The notes under the pieces are model-generated. The model saw only the letters and a program-made list of their open reading frames with translations. It did no database searches and was not told where the DNA came from. Of a stretch of DNA of 64,000 bases, positions 37,303 to 46,551 are shown piece after piece; positions within the stretch are counted from its first letter, which is position 1; each line of letters opens with the position of its first letter. The stretch covers positions 124,001 to 188,000 of the forward strand of contig NZ_JBGSRV010000018.1 of NCBI RefSeq assembly GCF_041737375.1, written 5' to 3'. The DNA comes from Vampirovibrio sp041737375. Lineage in GTDB: Bacteria > Cyanobacteriota > Vampirovibrionia > Vampirovibrionales > Vampirovibrionaceae. The position numbers and the translations under genes are program-made.

Positions 37303-37336
37303 AAATCAGAATAAAAATTAATAATTAAAAAGAATG

Positions 37337-37813
37337 TCAGTTCAACTGCAAGGACTCACTTAAGCCCACCATGCCTTTTTTCTCAGGATCGCCAAAGCCT
37401 TTGGGGAAAACAGTGTCCACACCGTATCTGGCCCCCACAAAGCAAGTGCCGTCAGTCTTGGCGGCGGTCAAGTTGGCCCCCACCAAATCCACCCCGGTAA
37501 AGTCGGCATGACTGATATCCGCGCCAGACAGATTGGCGTGCGTGAGGATGGCGCCCCATAAAATAGAGCCGCACAGTTTGGCCCCACTTAAGTTGGCGCC
37601 CCGAAAATTACTCCAGCGCAAATCGGCATTAGACAGACAAGCACTTGGCAGATCCGATCCAGGCCCCAGCCGGTAGTGCAAAAAATCGGGATTGCCCGCG
37701 TATTTGGGTGGTACGCTTGCGTATTGTCCCAATTTGGAGACAGGGAAACCGAATTCCGGCTGTCTTGCCTTTAACGGTCTGTACTTTCTGGGTTGTGCTG
37801 GTGTCTGTAACAT
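37337..37813 (-). CDS. Pentapeptide-repeat protein
   Basis: 158 residues from the ATG at 37813. From about residue 65 to 130 there are consecutive A(D/N)LxG-type pentapeptides (for example GANLSGAKLCG, HANLSGADISHADFTG), which build a right-handed quadrilateral beta-helix. The N-terminal about 60 residues are basic and Pro-rich. No signal peptide. Pentapeptide proteins are abundant in cyanobacteria and relatives; the function here is unknown. Confidence 0.85.
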   Translation of the reverse strand: MLQTPAQPRKYRPLKARQPEFGFPVSKLGQYASVPPKYAGNPDFLHYRLGPGSDLPSACLSNADLRWSNFRGANLSGAKLCGSILWGAILTHANLSGADISHADFTGVDLVGANLTAAKTDGTCFVGARYGVDTVFPKGFGDPEKKGMVGLSESLQLN

Positions 37814-38149
37814 GCCCAAGGTCCCTCAGTTTATATGGTCGTAAATTTGCCTCTTATATCGCTTTCTTAAATATCACTTCTCAATCGCTCGGAAATCCGA
37901 GTGCCTCTTCTCTTTGACCAATGAATCAGTTTTCCCCGATGAATTGGATTCCCTTGACCCGATTTTCCAAGCTTGTTTTTTACGAGATTTGTAAAAGCGC
38001 TGTTTTTAAAAGGCGAAGATTATCTTACGCTTCGCATAAATAGAATTTTAACTATTATATTTTTAAAAACAAGGTATTGTCATTCCCCCAATCGGGTAAT
38101 TCGATTTTCCTGCTTCCAGAACGGGCGAGTTGGTGGTAAACTCCCAGCC
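37814..38149 (+). other. Divergent intergenic region with nested inverted repeats
   Basis: About 336 A+T-rich bases between two divergent genes. At 38002-38070 an outer inverted repeat (GTTTTTAAAA/TTTTAAAAAC) encloses an inner one (GCGAAG/CTTCGC). An open frame through this region in phase with the downstream gene has no ribosome site and unusual composition, so I treat it as noncoding. Confidence 0.5.
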
Positions 38150-39046
38150 ATGCGACAGCTTCTTACGGTTTTAATGAATGGTTTCGTGATCGGCTCACGG
38201 AACTTTACGCTTGTTTACATATTTCTTTTAAGTCTGCTCCTGTTTGAAAGCCTGCTGAGGCTAGGAGGAATGCCCGCCCTGGAATGGCGCTGGGCTCTTT
38301 TTGGCCTGATACTGCTGTTAATTTTCGCGGCAGTCATGGCCGGTTGGTTCAATATGGTGGCTCAGGCTTGCGTTCGGTTCCTAAGCGTGCCCAAAACCGA
38401 AGCGCTCAAGCAAAACCACGTTAAAGACTCCCTGGTTCTGTTTAAAGAATTTTTTCCGGGCATTGGCCAGTATTTTGGGCCAGTGGCTTTGGCTTACAGT
38501 ATTCATGCAGGGCTTTTGCTGGCCTTTGGCTGGGTGGTTCGGGATTTGTGGGCCAAAAATCAGGCATTAGTGATACAAATGGCCACTCTCCCACTGGAGC
38601 AGCGTGAAAGCTTTATCAAAAACATGACCCTTTCCCAGCAAACCAGCCTGGCAGAATTCTCCTTTGTGATTTTGGCGGGAGTGGGCCTTTACGCCTGCTT
38701 TTATTTGCTCACCATGTTGTGGCCCACTTACATTATTTTCTACAATAAAAACGGATGGCAAGCCTGTCTCAGCAGCGCAGCCCAGTTTTTCCGGGATCCC
38801 TTACGGCTGATAAGCCTAACCTCCATTATCGGCCTGATTTGGGTGCCCCTGTTTTTGCTGGGAGGACTGGCCGGGGCCAGCAATTTATTAGTGGGCGTTG
38901 TATTTCAGTTTTTAAACCTGTTGGCGCAAGTCTTTTTCACGGTCATTTTGTTTGTGTATGCCTATCAGTTTATTGGCAAACCCCTTCCCCCGGTAGAAGC
39001 TGATGACCCGTCCGAAGCATCCGCTGAAAAACCGCCTTTACCATAA
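38150..39046 (+). CDS. Integral membrane protein of unknown function
   Basis: 298 residues from the ATG at 38150. About six hydrophobic segments, with a cytoplasmic-looking stretch around residues 80-110 (VPKTEALKQNHVKDSLV). The C-terminal tail is acidic and Pro-rich. It resembles general multi-pass membrane proteins with long hydrophobic stretches; no transporter motif is visible. miaA begins five bases after the stop, so the two are probably co-transcribed. Confidence 0.7.
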   Translation: MRQLLTVLMNGFVIGSRNFTLVYIFLLSLLLFESLLRLGGMPALEWRWALFGLILLLIFAAVMAGWFNMVAQACVRFLSVPKTEALKQNHVKDSLVLFKEFFPGIGQYFGPVALAYSIHAGLLLAFGWVVRDLWAKNQALVIQMATLPLEQRESFIKNMTLSQQTSLAEFSFVILAGVGLYACFYLLTMLWPTYIIFYNKNGWQACLSSAAQFFRDPLRLISLTSIIGLIWVPLFLLGGLAGASNLLVGVVFQFLNLLAQVFFTVILFVYAYQFIGKPLPPVEADDPSEASAEKPPLP

Positions 39047-39050
39047 ACGC

Positions 39051-40001
39051 ATGTCATCCCATTCACTGGAATCCAAGCCTCGGGTCATTGCGATTGTAGG
39101 CCCTACCGCCACCGGAAAAACCGCTTTATCGGTAGCGCTTGCCCAATGGCTCAACACCGAAATCATCTCCGCCGATTCCCAGATTATTTACCGGGAACTG
39201 AATGTAGGCACCGCCAAACCGAGTGAGCTGGAAAAACAGGGGGTGCCTCACCACATGATTGATGTGGCCAATCCCCCCGAAATTTTTAGCGCAGCCAGCT
39301 ATCAGCAACAGGCCAGCCAACACTTGCAGAGTATTCATGAGTCGGGAAAAATCCCGCTGGTGGTGGGAGGAACCGGATTTTATCTGCGGGCCTTGCTGCA
39401 AGCCGAATTTATTCCCCCGGTGCCGCCCAATGAACCCTTCCGGGAAGGCATGCGAGCACTGGCCCAGCAGCAAGGCTCCCAGCACTTGCACCGTTTGTTA
39501 TCGCTCAAGGATCCCGTTCGGGCCAGTGCGTTGCACCCCAACGATCAGGTACGACTGATTCGGGCGCTGGAAATTATAGAGGCCACCGGCTTGCCGGTTC
39601 CCAACCAGCTCATCGAAAAATCGCTGAACGTGCTTTGGCTGGGGCTAACCTATGAAAACCGGGATTTACTGCGAAGCCGCATTGATGAGCGCATTGAGCA
39701 GATGATGGCCGCAGGCTGGCTGAGCGAGGTAGAAGATTTAATAAAGAGATATGGCCCGGAAGCCCATGCCCTGGGCGTGGCCCACGGCTACCCGGAACTG
39801 GTGGCCGTGGCACAGGGGAAGCAACCCCTTGCCGAGGCGATGGCCCAAATCCGGCTGAACATTCACCAGTACTCACGCCGCCAGATGACCTGGTTTCGAA
39901 GAAACCCCGAAATTAACTGGTGGGTGTGCGATACCAGTAGTCCCCTGCAAGCACTGGACTGGGCCAAAGCCCAGGTTAAAGCCTGGATGGAGCAGGCCTG
40001 A
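39051..40001 (+). CDS. miaA: tRNA dimethylallyltransferase
   Basis: 316 residues from the ATG at 39051; an ATG at 39003 would overlap the previous gene. P-loop GPTATGKTALS, DSQIIYRELNVGTAKP and VVGGTGFYLRALL are classical MiaA motifs. It adds dimethylallyl to A37 of tRNAs reading UNN codons. miaB is not in the window. Confidence 0.95.
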   Translation: MSSHSLESKPRVIAIVGPTATGKTALSVALAQWLNTEIISADSQIIYRELNVGTAKPSELEKQGVPHHMIDVANPPEIFSAASYQQQASQHLQSIHESGKIPLVVGGTGFYLRALLQAEFIPPVPPNEPFREGMRALAQQQGSQHLHRLLSLKDPVRASALHPNDQVRLIRALEIIEATGLPVPNQLIEKSLNVLWLGLTYENRDLLRSRIDERIEQMMAAGWLSEVEDLIKRYGPEAHALGVAHGYPELVAVAQGKQPLAEAMAQIRLNIHQYSRRQMTWFRRNPEINWWVCDTSSPLQALDWAKAQVKAWMEQA

Positions 40002-40194
40002 TTTTTGCCAAAAAAGCTTGCCGCTTTATTGTTAAGCGAACATCCGCGTTTTTTTAACAGTGCTTTTCAATCGTGTTTTTTAACAAAGTCGCAACTTTTT
40101 GCCCTGTTTTCCGTTACTTTGATTGTTCAACCCATTTGGTTCTCCCCCACACACAAATTCCCCTTTCAACTCACTTTTAGAAGGACGCCCCCCA

Positions 40195-40371
40195 ATGAGC
40201 AACGGCATTTTAAACATCGTAATTGATGAGCGCAAGCAACTTTCTAACCTGAATGAAACGGCGTTAATGCAAGCCAGCCAAAAATTTGTGGCAGGCCAAC
40301 ATCCGTCTAGCTCGGTGTTCAAAGACTATATCTTGTCTTCTGAAGTGTTTTACGTGGACATTACCCACTAA
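40195..40371 (+). CDS. Small hypothetical protein
   Basis: 58 residues from the ATG at 40195, preceded by AGAAGGA at good spacing. No signal peptide or membrane segment; an amphipathic helix is likely around LSNLNETALMQASQKFVAG. It ends ten bases before the convergent TadG-like gene. Not recognised. Confidence 0.6.
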   Translation: MSNGILNIVIDERKQLSNLNETALMQASQKFVAGQHPSSSVFKDYILSSEVFYVDITH

Positions 40372-40381
40372 AAAAATCGGC

Positions 40382-41335
40382 CTACTCCACCGGTGAAAAG
40401 CCTGCCGGAACCGGGCAATTGCTGGGAGACACACAGGCGCTGGCATGATGAAAAATCATGACCCGCTGAATGGTAAGGGGCAAAGGGGTGCTGTCATAAG
40501 GGGTGGGCGCCCCCGCTTTAAAATAGCCGGACTTAAAATCGTTTCCATGGGTAAAGCGCAATTTCGTGGCTTTATGCACTTTAATTCTTCCCAAATTAAA
40601 AGTGGCGCTTCCATAAATTAATTTTTTACCCGCCCGACTGGTTAAAATCTGTCCGCTGCCAACCGGGGTGGCTGCCTGAATGAGATCATAGCAATTACGA
40701 GAATTACAAGCCTCCACCACATACCCTTGCTGGGCCTCAGCGGGCTGCTCTACATACAAATCGGTGCCAAGGCCATTCACCAGCGGAAACGCCAAATCCA
40801 GGGTGCGTGAATAACTGGCCAGCGTTACCCCATCGGGTAAAATCTCAATGGGGCCTGTAAAAGCGGTGGGTTCATACTTAACGGCCCTGGCCGTGGCGGT
40901 GGCGTTGACCTGGATGTTCTGAATGCCAATGGGGGTCAATAAAGCGGTGGGCAAGGTGGCCCTGCTGGTAACCGACACACTGTCGTTGCTGTCATTGCTG
41001 GTAATCCGAATGACACGAGCCCCAAAACCACCCACGGAAGATCGTCGCATAACCCCTTGAAAAATGTTTCTGGCGTCATTTTTTGCGCTGCTGGCGCTGG
41101 GCAGCGGCTTTCCAAAAGTTCCCACGTTGCTGTAATAGCCAGCAGCGCCCACCATGGCCGCATTCATGCTGACCCGCTGTAAATCCCCTTCCACAAACGC
41201 CTGCAAGCCAGTATAGATACAAAGCCCCATAAAGCCGATAATGAGTACGGCCAACCCGCAAAACAAAACCAGAATGCCGCCTTTACAGCGAGTACGGATA
41301 CTCCCCTTTGGGGTTGTGGGGGCCGGTTGAGCCAT
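40382..41335 (-). CDS. TadG-like pseudopilin-type protein
   Basis: 317 residues from the ATG at 41335, chosen for its AGAGGAG ribosome site; an ATG at 41377 would add 14 residues. Near the N-terminus is KGGILVLFCGLAVLIIGFMG, a prepilin-like G/hydrophobic segment without Glu at +5, as in TadG proteins. The long C-terminal part is rich in Ser/Thr/Ala and predicted beta. TadG-type proteins stay in the membrane and assist Flp-type pili or secretion. It lies directly downstream of the TadE-like gene. Confidence 0.65.
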   Translation of the reverse strand: MAQPAPTTPKGSIRTRCKGGILVLFCGLAVLIIGFMGLCIYTGLQAFVEGDLQRVSMNAAMVGAAGYYSNVGTFGKPLPSASSAKNDARNIFQGVMRRSSVGGFGARVIRITSNDSNDSVSVTSRATLPTALLTPIGIQNIQVNATATARAVKYEPTAFTGPIEILPDGVTLASYSRTLDLAFPLVNGLGTDLYVEQPAEAQQGYVVEACNSRNCYDLIQAATPVGSGQILTSRAGKKLIYGSATFNLGRIKVHKATKLRFTHGNDFKSGYFKAGAPTPYDSTPLPLTIQRVMIFHHASACVSPSNCPVPAGFSPVE

Positions 41336-41388
41336 GAGGGATGCTCCTCTTATGGTTTGGGGTTGCATCATACGCATCACCACTCTTC

Positions 41389-41925
41389 TTATTCCGGTTC
41401 TTCCGGGGCACCTTCCGGCGTCCAGGGGGGCGGTTGCATGCGATTACCACCCGGAACCCACGGAGTGGCCAACGGGCGAAGTCGGGCATTTCCTTCGGAA
41501 ATAGACTTTAGCAAACTGGGATTGATGGCCTGCCCCACCGAAATGGTAAATCCGGGAACAAAGCTGGCCAAAGGCGTAAAATTCTTTCGGGCAATCAAAA
41601 GACGGCCATTAACCACAGTCAGTTCATCCACCAGCTTTCCGGCGCTCAAATTGCCCTTCAGCCCACCGCTGTTTATATAGCCCTGAAGTTTTCCGCTGCT
41701 AATCTTGCCCGGCGCATCGGCCAGTTCAACGCTTTTCAGCATGGCCAACTGAACGGCGTCTGAAGTCATGTGGGCCTGATAGGTTCCCAGACCAAAGCTG
41801 AAGGCCCCCACCAGAATCAGCACCATCACCGGGGCCAGAAAAATAAATTCCACCAACGATTGCCCGGTCCGCGCCGGGGAAAAGGCGTTAGTTTGCTTTA
41901 ACAGAATTGTAGTGTGGGGCATCAT
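41389..41925 (-). CDS. TadE-like pseudopilin
   Basis: 178 residues. The segment TGQSLVEFIFLAPVMVLILV has the prepilin-peptidase pattern G21|QSLVEF, with Glu at +5 and Phe at +6, the hallmark of TadE-family pseudopilins. A single N-terminal membrane segment is followed by a Lys/Gly/Ser-rich outer domain and an acidic Pro-rich C-terminus. It is processed presumably by a TadV-type peptidase encoded elsewhere. Confidence 0.75.
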   Translation of the reverse strand: MMPHTTILLKQTNAFSPARTGQSLVEFIFLAPVMVLILVGAFSFGLGTYQAHMTSDAVQLAMLKSVELADAPGKISSGKLQGYINSGGLKGNLSAGKLVDELTVVNGRLLIARKNFTPLASFVPGFTISVGQAINPSLLKSISEGNARLRPLATPWVPGGNRMQPPPWTPEGAPEEPE

Positions 41926-41942
41926 ATCCGCATCAGCCAGGG

Positions 41943-42365
41943 TTAAGGGTACAAGGCATCGGGAGAGGGCGATGGCCGTCGGCCTCCCTTACGGCTGGCA
42001 TCCCCGGCATAAAACAATCCGCCACCCGCCGAGGCCACAGCGCCGCCTGCGCCATCTTTTAAACCGGCAAATCCGGCAAAGGCGGCAAATCCATTGCTGG
42101 CATCACCATAAGCCCCATCGGCCAACCCCTGGGTTTTAAAGGTTCGACCCTGCAGGCTGGCCTTGGTTCTGCCACTGGCTGAAAGATAATACTCAGCCAT
42201 AATGCCCGTGGCGTCACTGACCGTGACTAACAGACCGGCTGACAACAGGATGACTCCCGCCGGTAAAGCGTATTCCATCAAAGCGTTGCCCCGTTGCCGG
42301 GAGGCGGCCTGATTGGTAATGATTGTCATCCAGCCCATTGATACCTTCATTTCAGCGTCTGTCAT
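41943..42365 (-). CDS. Flp-type prepilin-like protein
   Basis: 140 residues, or 131 from the ATG at 42338, which has GAAGG five bases upstream. The prepilin site is RG26|NALMEYALPAGVILLSAG, with the Glu-Tyr pair at +5/+6 that defines Flp pilins. Classical Flp subunits are only 50-80 residues; this one has a Gly/Ala-rich extension (GFAAFAGFAGLKDG), so it may be a minor pilin or a modified major subunit. Gene order is Flp-like, TadE-like, TadG-like. Confidence 0.65.
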   Translation of the reverse strand: MTDAEMKVSMGWMTIITNQAASRQRGNALMEYALPAGVILLSAGLLVTVSDATGIMAEYYLSASGRTKASLQGRTFKTQGLADGAYGDASNGFAAFAGFAGLKDGAGGAVASAGGGLFYAGDASRKGGRRPSPSPDALYP

Positions 42366-42551
42366 TCAGTATTCGCCCCGTTCGGGACATCACCCGGTTT
42401 ACACCGGGGAGATACTAAAGACTTCGGCCACCCAGGCCAAATCTGAAATGTCAGGACGTATTTGATTTAAAAAACTTAACAAATTATAAAAAAATGAACA
42501 GCAAAAGATCACCGGCATTCTACTGGCGTGGGGCAAACGCTGGCCTACCGC

Positions 42552-43301
42552 TTACCGAAAGCCGCTGCGCACGTCCTCAATCTCAATATCCGGCCCGGCG
42601 TCCCGCAGCTCGGGACGAAACACCGCGCTGGCCCCGCTAATTCGGGTTCCCTGCAACTCAAAAACGGCATAATTGACCCGAACCACTTTCCCTTTGCGGA
42701 TTACTTCTTCCCGACGCAGGTTTTTGCCGTACAAGGAATCCCCTTGCACGGTCAAAGTCACCAGCTCGGAGCGATTGACCCGATCCGTGACACCAGCCCG
42801 GTGAAAGGTGGCCGTATCGCCATTAACCGCATCCACATTAATGGCCGCCGAAGCCCCATTGGTGGGATTGGTAATGGTGACCGCATCCCCTTCCCGTTGC
42901 AACACCCAAATATCATTGGCCACCGGGATCAAATCCGCGATGTTGGTTTCCCGAACGGTTCCGGTAACCGTCCATTGCCCGTACATGGCGGGCGGGAGAT
43001 AAAGCGTTCTGGAAACGCTGGCGGTTAAGGGCTTAAATCCGGCAGGAATTTTCACAGTATCCGGGTTGGGGGAGGCCGCCGATGGGGATGGGGTACCCAG
43101 CACCTTCTTTCTGGCAGCCTGAACCGGGGAAACTTTCAATAGCTCATCCGTATCCAGTTGCTGGGCAAAGGCTGAGCCTGACAGCCCATCCATCACCAAG
43201 GCCACAGAGATTAGGAACCCTGCCAGACGCCTCACCCCTGTGGAGGCCCCTTTTAATTTGCATTGGGTCATATCAGCATCCACTTCAATATCCACACTCA
43301 T
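42552..43301 (-). CDS. Secreted hypothetical protein of the pilin cluster
   Basis: 249 residues, with a signal peptide from about residue 11 (MTQCKLKGAS...LSGSAFAQQ), so the ATG at 43271 is an alternative start. The first ATG has AAGG at good spacing. The mature part is beta-rich, with repeated DLIPVANDIWVLQREGDAVTI-like strands, no enzymatic motif visible. It lies ten bases after acyP and upstream of the Flp/TadE/TadG-like genes. It could be a periplasmic or surface partner of the pseudopilins (inference). Confidence 0.6.
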   Translation of the reverse strand: MSVDIEVDADMTQCKLKGASTGVRRLAGFLISVALVMDGLSGSAFAQQLDTDELLKVSPVQAARKKVLGTPSPSAASPNPDTVKIPAGFKPLTASVSRTLYLPPAMYGQWTVTGTVRETNIADLIPVANDIWVLQREGDAVTITNPTNGASAAINVDAVNGDTATFHRAGVTDRVNRSELVTLTVQGDSLYGKNLRREEVIRKGKVVRVNYAVFELQGTRISGASAVFRPELRDAGPDIEIEDVRSGFR

Positions 43302-43311
43302 GGGTTAGCCT

Positions 43312-43626
43312 TCACTTTCGAATTTCAAAGGTTTGAATGGATTCTCCCAGTAAGGGTTCCAGAATGGCTTGATCCTCAACAACCACCTGTGCCACCACCG
43401 CACCGGGCGGCCCCTGACGCAACCAGTCCATTAAAGCCATCACTTGGGAAGCCTCCCCCTGAAAACTGGCTTCCACCTCCCCGCTGGCCAAATTTCGGCA
43501 CCAGCCCTGAATATTTAGGGAACGGGCCAGCTCGGCCAGGGCATAACGAAAGCCAACCCCCTGCACTTTACCGGAAATTAAAACCCGCTTGGCGGCCATA
43601 GAGTGAGTGGTTCTGGATGACGGCAT
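43312..43626 (-). CDS. acyP: Acylphosphatase
   Basis: 104 residues; GGAGG five bases before the ATG. The signature VLISGKVQGVGFRYALAE contains the phosphate-binding loop and catalytic Arg, and GWCRNLASGEVEASFQG contains the catalytic Asn. It hydrolyses acyl phosphates. Position ahead of the pilin cluster is probably coincidental. Confidence 0.92.
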   Translation of the reverse strand: MPSSRTTHSMAAKRVLISGKVQGVGFRYALAELARSLNIQGWCRNLASGEVEASFQGEASQVMALMDWLRQGPPGAVVAQVVVEDQAILEPLLGESIQTFEIRK

Positions 43627-43893
43627 AACGCCTCCCGGTTTGAATCCTGACGAACGACTGGCCTAAAGCGCCCCCAAACCAGAATCACGGCTGGAATCGG
43701 AGCTTCCTCCCTTGCCGGGAGGATGACGATCGCTGCATCATGTGACACCCTATTGTAAGGAGGGTCGTTGCCAATTGTAAAGAAATTGCCCTGACGCTTC
43801 CACTGATTGGCGAAACGGGCTGACACTTTCAAACAACGGATTACACTGCCAAATCAGTACCGCTTCCCTCACCCGGCAAATAGGAGTGTTTGT

Positions 43894-44394
43894 ATGCGTG
43901 ATTGGATCTCTGGCCTCAAGGGCTTCTGTATGTTCACCGTAATCAGCTGCCTGTGTGGGGCAGGCTTCACCGAGGCCGCACCACCCGTCAAACAGGGCAA
44001 GGCAAAACAGGCCCCCACGGCCAAATCTGGTAAGCCCTTTGTCATTCAGGAAACTTACCGGGAAGCCTTACCGGGCACTTCAGAAAAAGGGGTGGTGGGG
44101 CTGGATATGTTGATTGAGCCGAATCACTACCCGGTGATTCAAAAAGTGTTTAAAGGTACCCCCGCCCAATTGCAGGGCATACGGGTGGGCGATACCATTT
44201 TGGCCATTAACGGAGTTCGGGCGGTTCAAAAAACCCTGAGCGAAGTCGATCGGCTGATTTCCGATATTCCGGGCGATGTGGTCAATCTGGTGATTTTAAG
44301 GGATGGCAAACCCAAAAAATACAGCCTCACAGTGATGTCCCTGGGCCAGACAGACCCCACCGTGCGCCAGAGCTTTGCGGGCTTAACCCCTTAA
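43894..44394 (+). CDS. Exported PDZ-domain protein
   Basis: 166 residues from the ATG at 43894 (TAGGAG upstream). An N-terminal signal peptide ends about residue 29 (GAGFTEAAPP). A PDZ domain covers about 65-155, with the ligand-binding loop and GTPAQLQGIRVGDTILAINGV. No protease domain is attached. It probably binds C-terminal peptides of other envelope proteins. A strong terminator follows. Confidence 0.75.
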   Translation: MRDWISGLKGFCMFTVISCLCGAGFTEAAPPVKQGKAKQAPTAKSGKPFVIQETYREALPGTSEKGVVGLDMLIEPNHYPVIQKVFKGTPAQLQGIRVGDTILAINGVRAVQKTLSEVDRLISDIPGDVVNLVILRDGKPKKYSLTVMSLGQTDPTVRQSFAGLTP

Positions 44395-44404
44395 AAGGGC
44401 GTTC

Positions 44405-44453
44405 AGCGGATAGCCCCGCCCGCAAAAAGCGCCCAGGGCTTATCCGCTTTTTG
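44405..44453 (+). terminator. Intrinsic terminator after the PDZ gene
   Basis: A long stem, AGCGGATA (44405) with TATCCGCT (44441), includes further GCCC/GGGC pairing and is followed by TTTTT. It lies ten bases after the PDZ gene. Confidence 0.75.
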
Positions 44454-44471
44454 GAACCTCGTTGCCAGCCC

Positions 44472-45572
44472 TTAAACCAGCGCTGCCCGCTCCAGGTGTT
44501 GTCCACGCCCGTAGTGATACTCTCGGGACTGCGCCTCCTCAATGCGATTCAGGGCCAGTCTCTGGGCAGCGTTCCAGGGCAATAAATGGGCTTTCCGGGA
44601 CAATTCAAAAACCCGGCGGGTGGTTTCATAAATGCCCAGTGTTTTTTCTCGGGCCGCCGCAAAGGGCAACTGCTCAATTTCGCAAGCCACCATGATCACC
44701 CCGCCCGCGTTAATCACAAAATCCGGGGCGTACAAAATGCCCCGTTCGTGCAAAATTTGGGCCGCCTTTTGACCAGACAGCGGATTGTTTGCTCCCCCCG
44801 CCACGATTTTGGCCTTCAGCCCGTGGGCAATGTCATTGGTAATCACACCCCCAATGGCGTTGGGCGAAAACACGTCCACTTCCTGCTCGAACAAAGCCTG
44901 CCCATCGCAGGTAAGTAGCCCTGGGTAATGTTCACGGGCATTGGCGAGCGCTTTCAGGTCAGGATCTGAAATATAGACCCGGCAACCGGCGTTCAACAAA
45001 TGTTCCACCAGATGAAAGCCCACTTTTCCAGCGCCTTGCACCGCAATTTTCAAGCCGTCCAAATCGTGCCGACCCAGCTTTTCCAGCACGGCGGCCTGAA
45101 TACCCTGAAATACCCCCAGGGCGGTTAAAATGGAAGAATCACCCAACCCGCCATCCGCTTTGGCCAAGCCCGTAATAAACGGGGAAACCTGGCGCATCAG
45201 CCGCAAATCATGGGTATCGGAACCCACATCGCCCGCCCCGATATAATGGCCCTTTAGCAAATTAATCCGCTCGGCAAACGCTTTTAAAAGGGCCGGTGTT
45301 TTTTGCTCAGGCCGCTCCAGAATGACCACCGACTTGCCGCCTCCCAAGTTCAAGCCCGCCACCGCCGATTTATAGGTCATGGCCCGAGACAAACGCAGCA
45401 CATCGCTCAGCGCATCGGCTTCACAGGCGTAAGCTTTCATGCGGCAACCACCCAGAGCTGGCCCCAGCGTGGTGTCGTGAATGGCAATCATCCCCCTCAA
45501 TCCAGACTCTGGATCCGCGCAAAAGAAAACCCCCTCGTGCCCATGATGATTCAACATCTCGAAATAAGACAT
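44472..45572 (-). CDS. Leucine dehydrogenase (Glu/Leu/Phe/Val dehydrogenase family)
   Basis: 366 residues. Active-site K80 lies in MTYKSAVAGLNLGGGKSVVI, matching leucine dehydrogenase numbering, with the NAD site VQGAGKVGFHLVEHLL. The enzyme oxidatively deaminates branched-chain amino acids to keto acids, or the reverse. Specificity within the family (Leu, Val or Phe) is not certain. A GGGGGG ribosome site precedes the ATG. Confidence 0.88.
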   Translation of the reverse strand: MSYFEMLNHHGHEGVFFCADPESGLRGMIAIHDTTLGPALGGCRMKAYACEADALSDVLRLSRAMTYKSAVAGLNLGGGKSVVILERPEQKTPALLKAFAERINLLKGHYIGAGDVGSDTHDLRLMRQVSPFITGLAKADGGLGDSSILTALGVFQGIQAAVLEKLGRHDLDGLKIAVQGAGKVGFHLVEHLLNAGCRVYISDPDLKALANAREHYPGLLTCDGQALFEQEVDVFSPNAIGGVITNDIAHGLKAKIVAGGANNPLSGQKAAQILHERGILYAPDFVINAGGVIMVACEIEQLPFAAAREKTLGIYETTRRVFELSRKAHLLPWNAAQRLALNRIEEAQSREYHYGRGQHLERAALV

Positions 45573-45637
45573 GGCTAATTCCCCCCTTGAATATCAATTC
45601 AAACGCATCTTAAAATCGCAATTAGTCCGCAACCCCT

Positions 45638-46354
45638 CTAGCGGATAAAATAGACAGAACTTAGTGGCGATGCCACATAAAGCCGGGTTAATGAAAGAAC
45701 CAGACTCAAGTTGTCCGTATTATCAGCAGCCCGAAACAACTCGTCAATCTTCGTGTAAGGATGACCGTAAGCGACGCTTTGCAGGGTACCTGATACACGA
45801 TCCTCCGGGATGCCAGCCATCGCCATGGGGGCCACTCCCCCCGGAACTGAGCTGGCTGACTGCAGGGACTTCAATTCTTCCAGTTCCAGTTTCATGGCTT
45901 TCAAGCGAGAAACTTCCGCTTTCATGGCATAAAATTTTTCTTTGCAGTTTTTGGCCCAGCCTTCAAAAGCGCAACCGGGGGCCATTACCACAAAAGGGGT
46001 ATCCGGGTAATCCCGGCAAAACTGAGGACGATCCTCCCAAACCCCGCAACGGTTATCGGCAGTTTGGTAGCGGCAACTGTAAAAAACCACATCTTCGGGG
46101 GAGGCAAAAGCCTCCTGCTTTTCAGCCGCCAGCAAGGTGCGCTCCACAATGCCTTTTACAATTTTTTCAGCATCGGCGTGAGAAGCGTAAGGCACCATGA
46201 TGGAAAAAAATCCTCGGGCAAAATCATCGCCCTGCACCGCCCGTTTTAAAAGTTGGTGGTAGGGCGTACTGGGAGAGGCCCCTTTGCAACAGGACCCCAA
46301 ATTACAACAAAGGGGAAGCGGTTCTCCCAGCTCCTTGGCGTAAACATTGCTCAT
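45638..46354 (-). CDS. YkgJ-type CxxCxxC metal-cluster protein
   Basis: 238 residues. Cysteines are grouped as CCNLGSCCKG near residue 16-23 and FYSCRYQTADNRCGVWEDRPQFCRDYP near 92-116, matching the UPF0153/YkgJ zinc- or iron-chelating family. The C-terminal about 100 residues are an unrelated helical tail. No signal peptide. Biochemical function of the family is unsettled. Confidence 0.75.
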   Translation of the reverse strand: MSNVYAKELGEPLPLCCNLGSCCKGASPSTPYHQLLKRAVQGDDFARGFFSIMVPYASHADAEKIVKGIVERTLLAAEKQEAFASPEDVVFYSCRYQTADNRCGVWEDRPQFCRDYPDTPFVVMAPGCAFEGWAKNCKEKFYAMKAEVSRLKAMKLELEELKSLQSASSVPGGVAPMAMAGIPEDRVSGTLQSVAYGHPYTKIDELFRAADNTDNLSLVLSLTRLYVASPLSSVYFIR

Positions 46355-46551
46355 GCCGGTTCAGGTGTGTTCCTTTCACCTTGACCCTGTGACCTGCTAC
46401 CAGCATGACCCGGTTTGCCCTTTCTGGCATCCTGCGTATGGGCCAATTGATGCCAGCGCGAAATGTTGCGCAACCCAAAAGTCAAAGCAAAATCCACCAA
46501 CTAGACCCCAAAAACAGCACGGGCATTTCAAGAGGAGGGGGCGGGAAGTCC

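Noticed and set aside
37973..38149. 59-codon upstream extension of the membrane protein
   Set aside because: It lacks a ribosome site and runs through the nested inverted repeats; the ATG at 38150 begins normal membrane-protein sequence.
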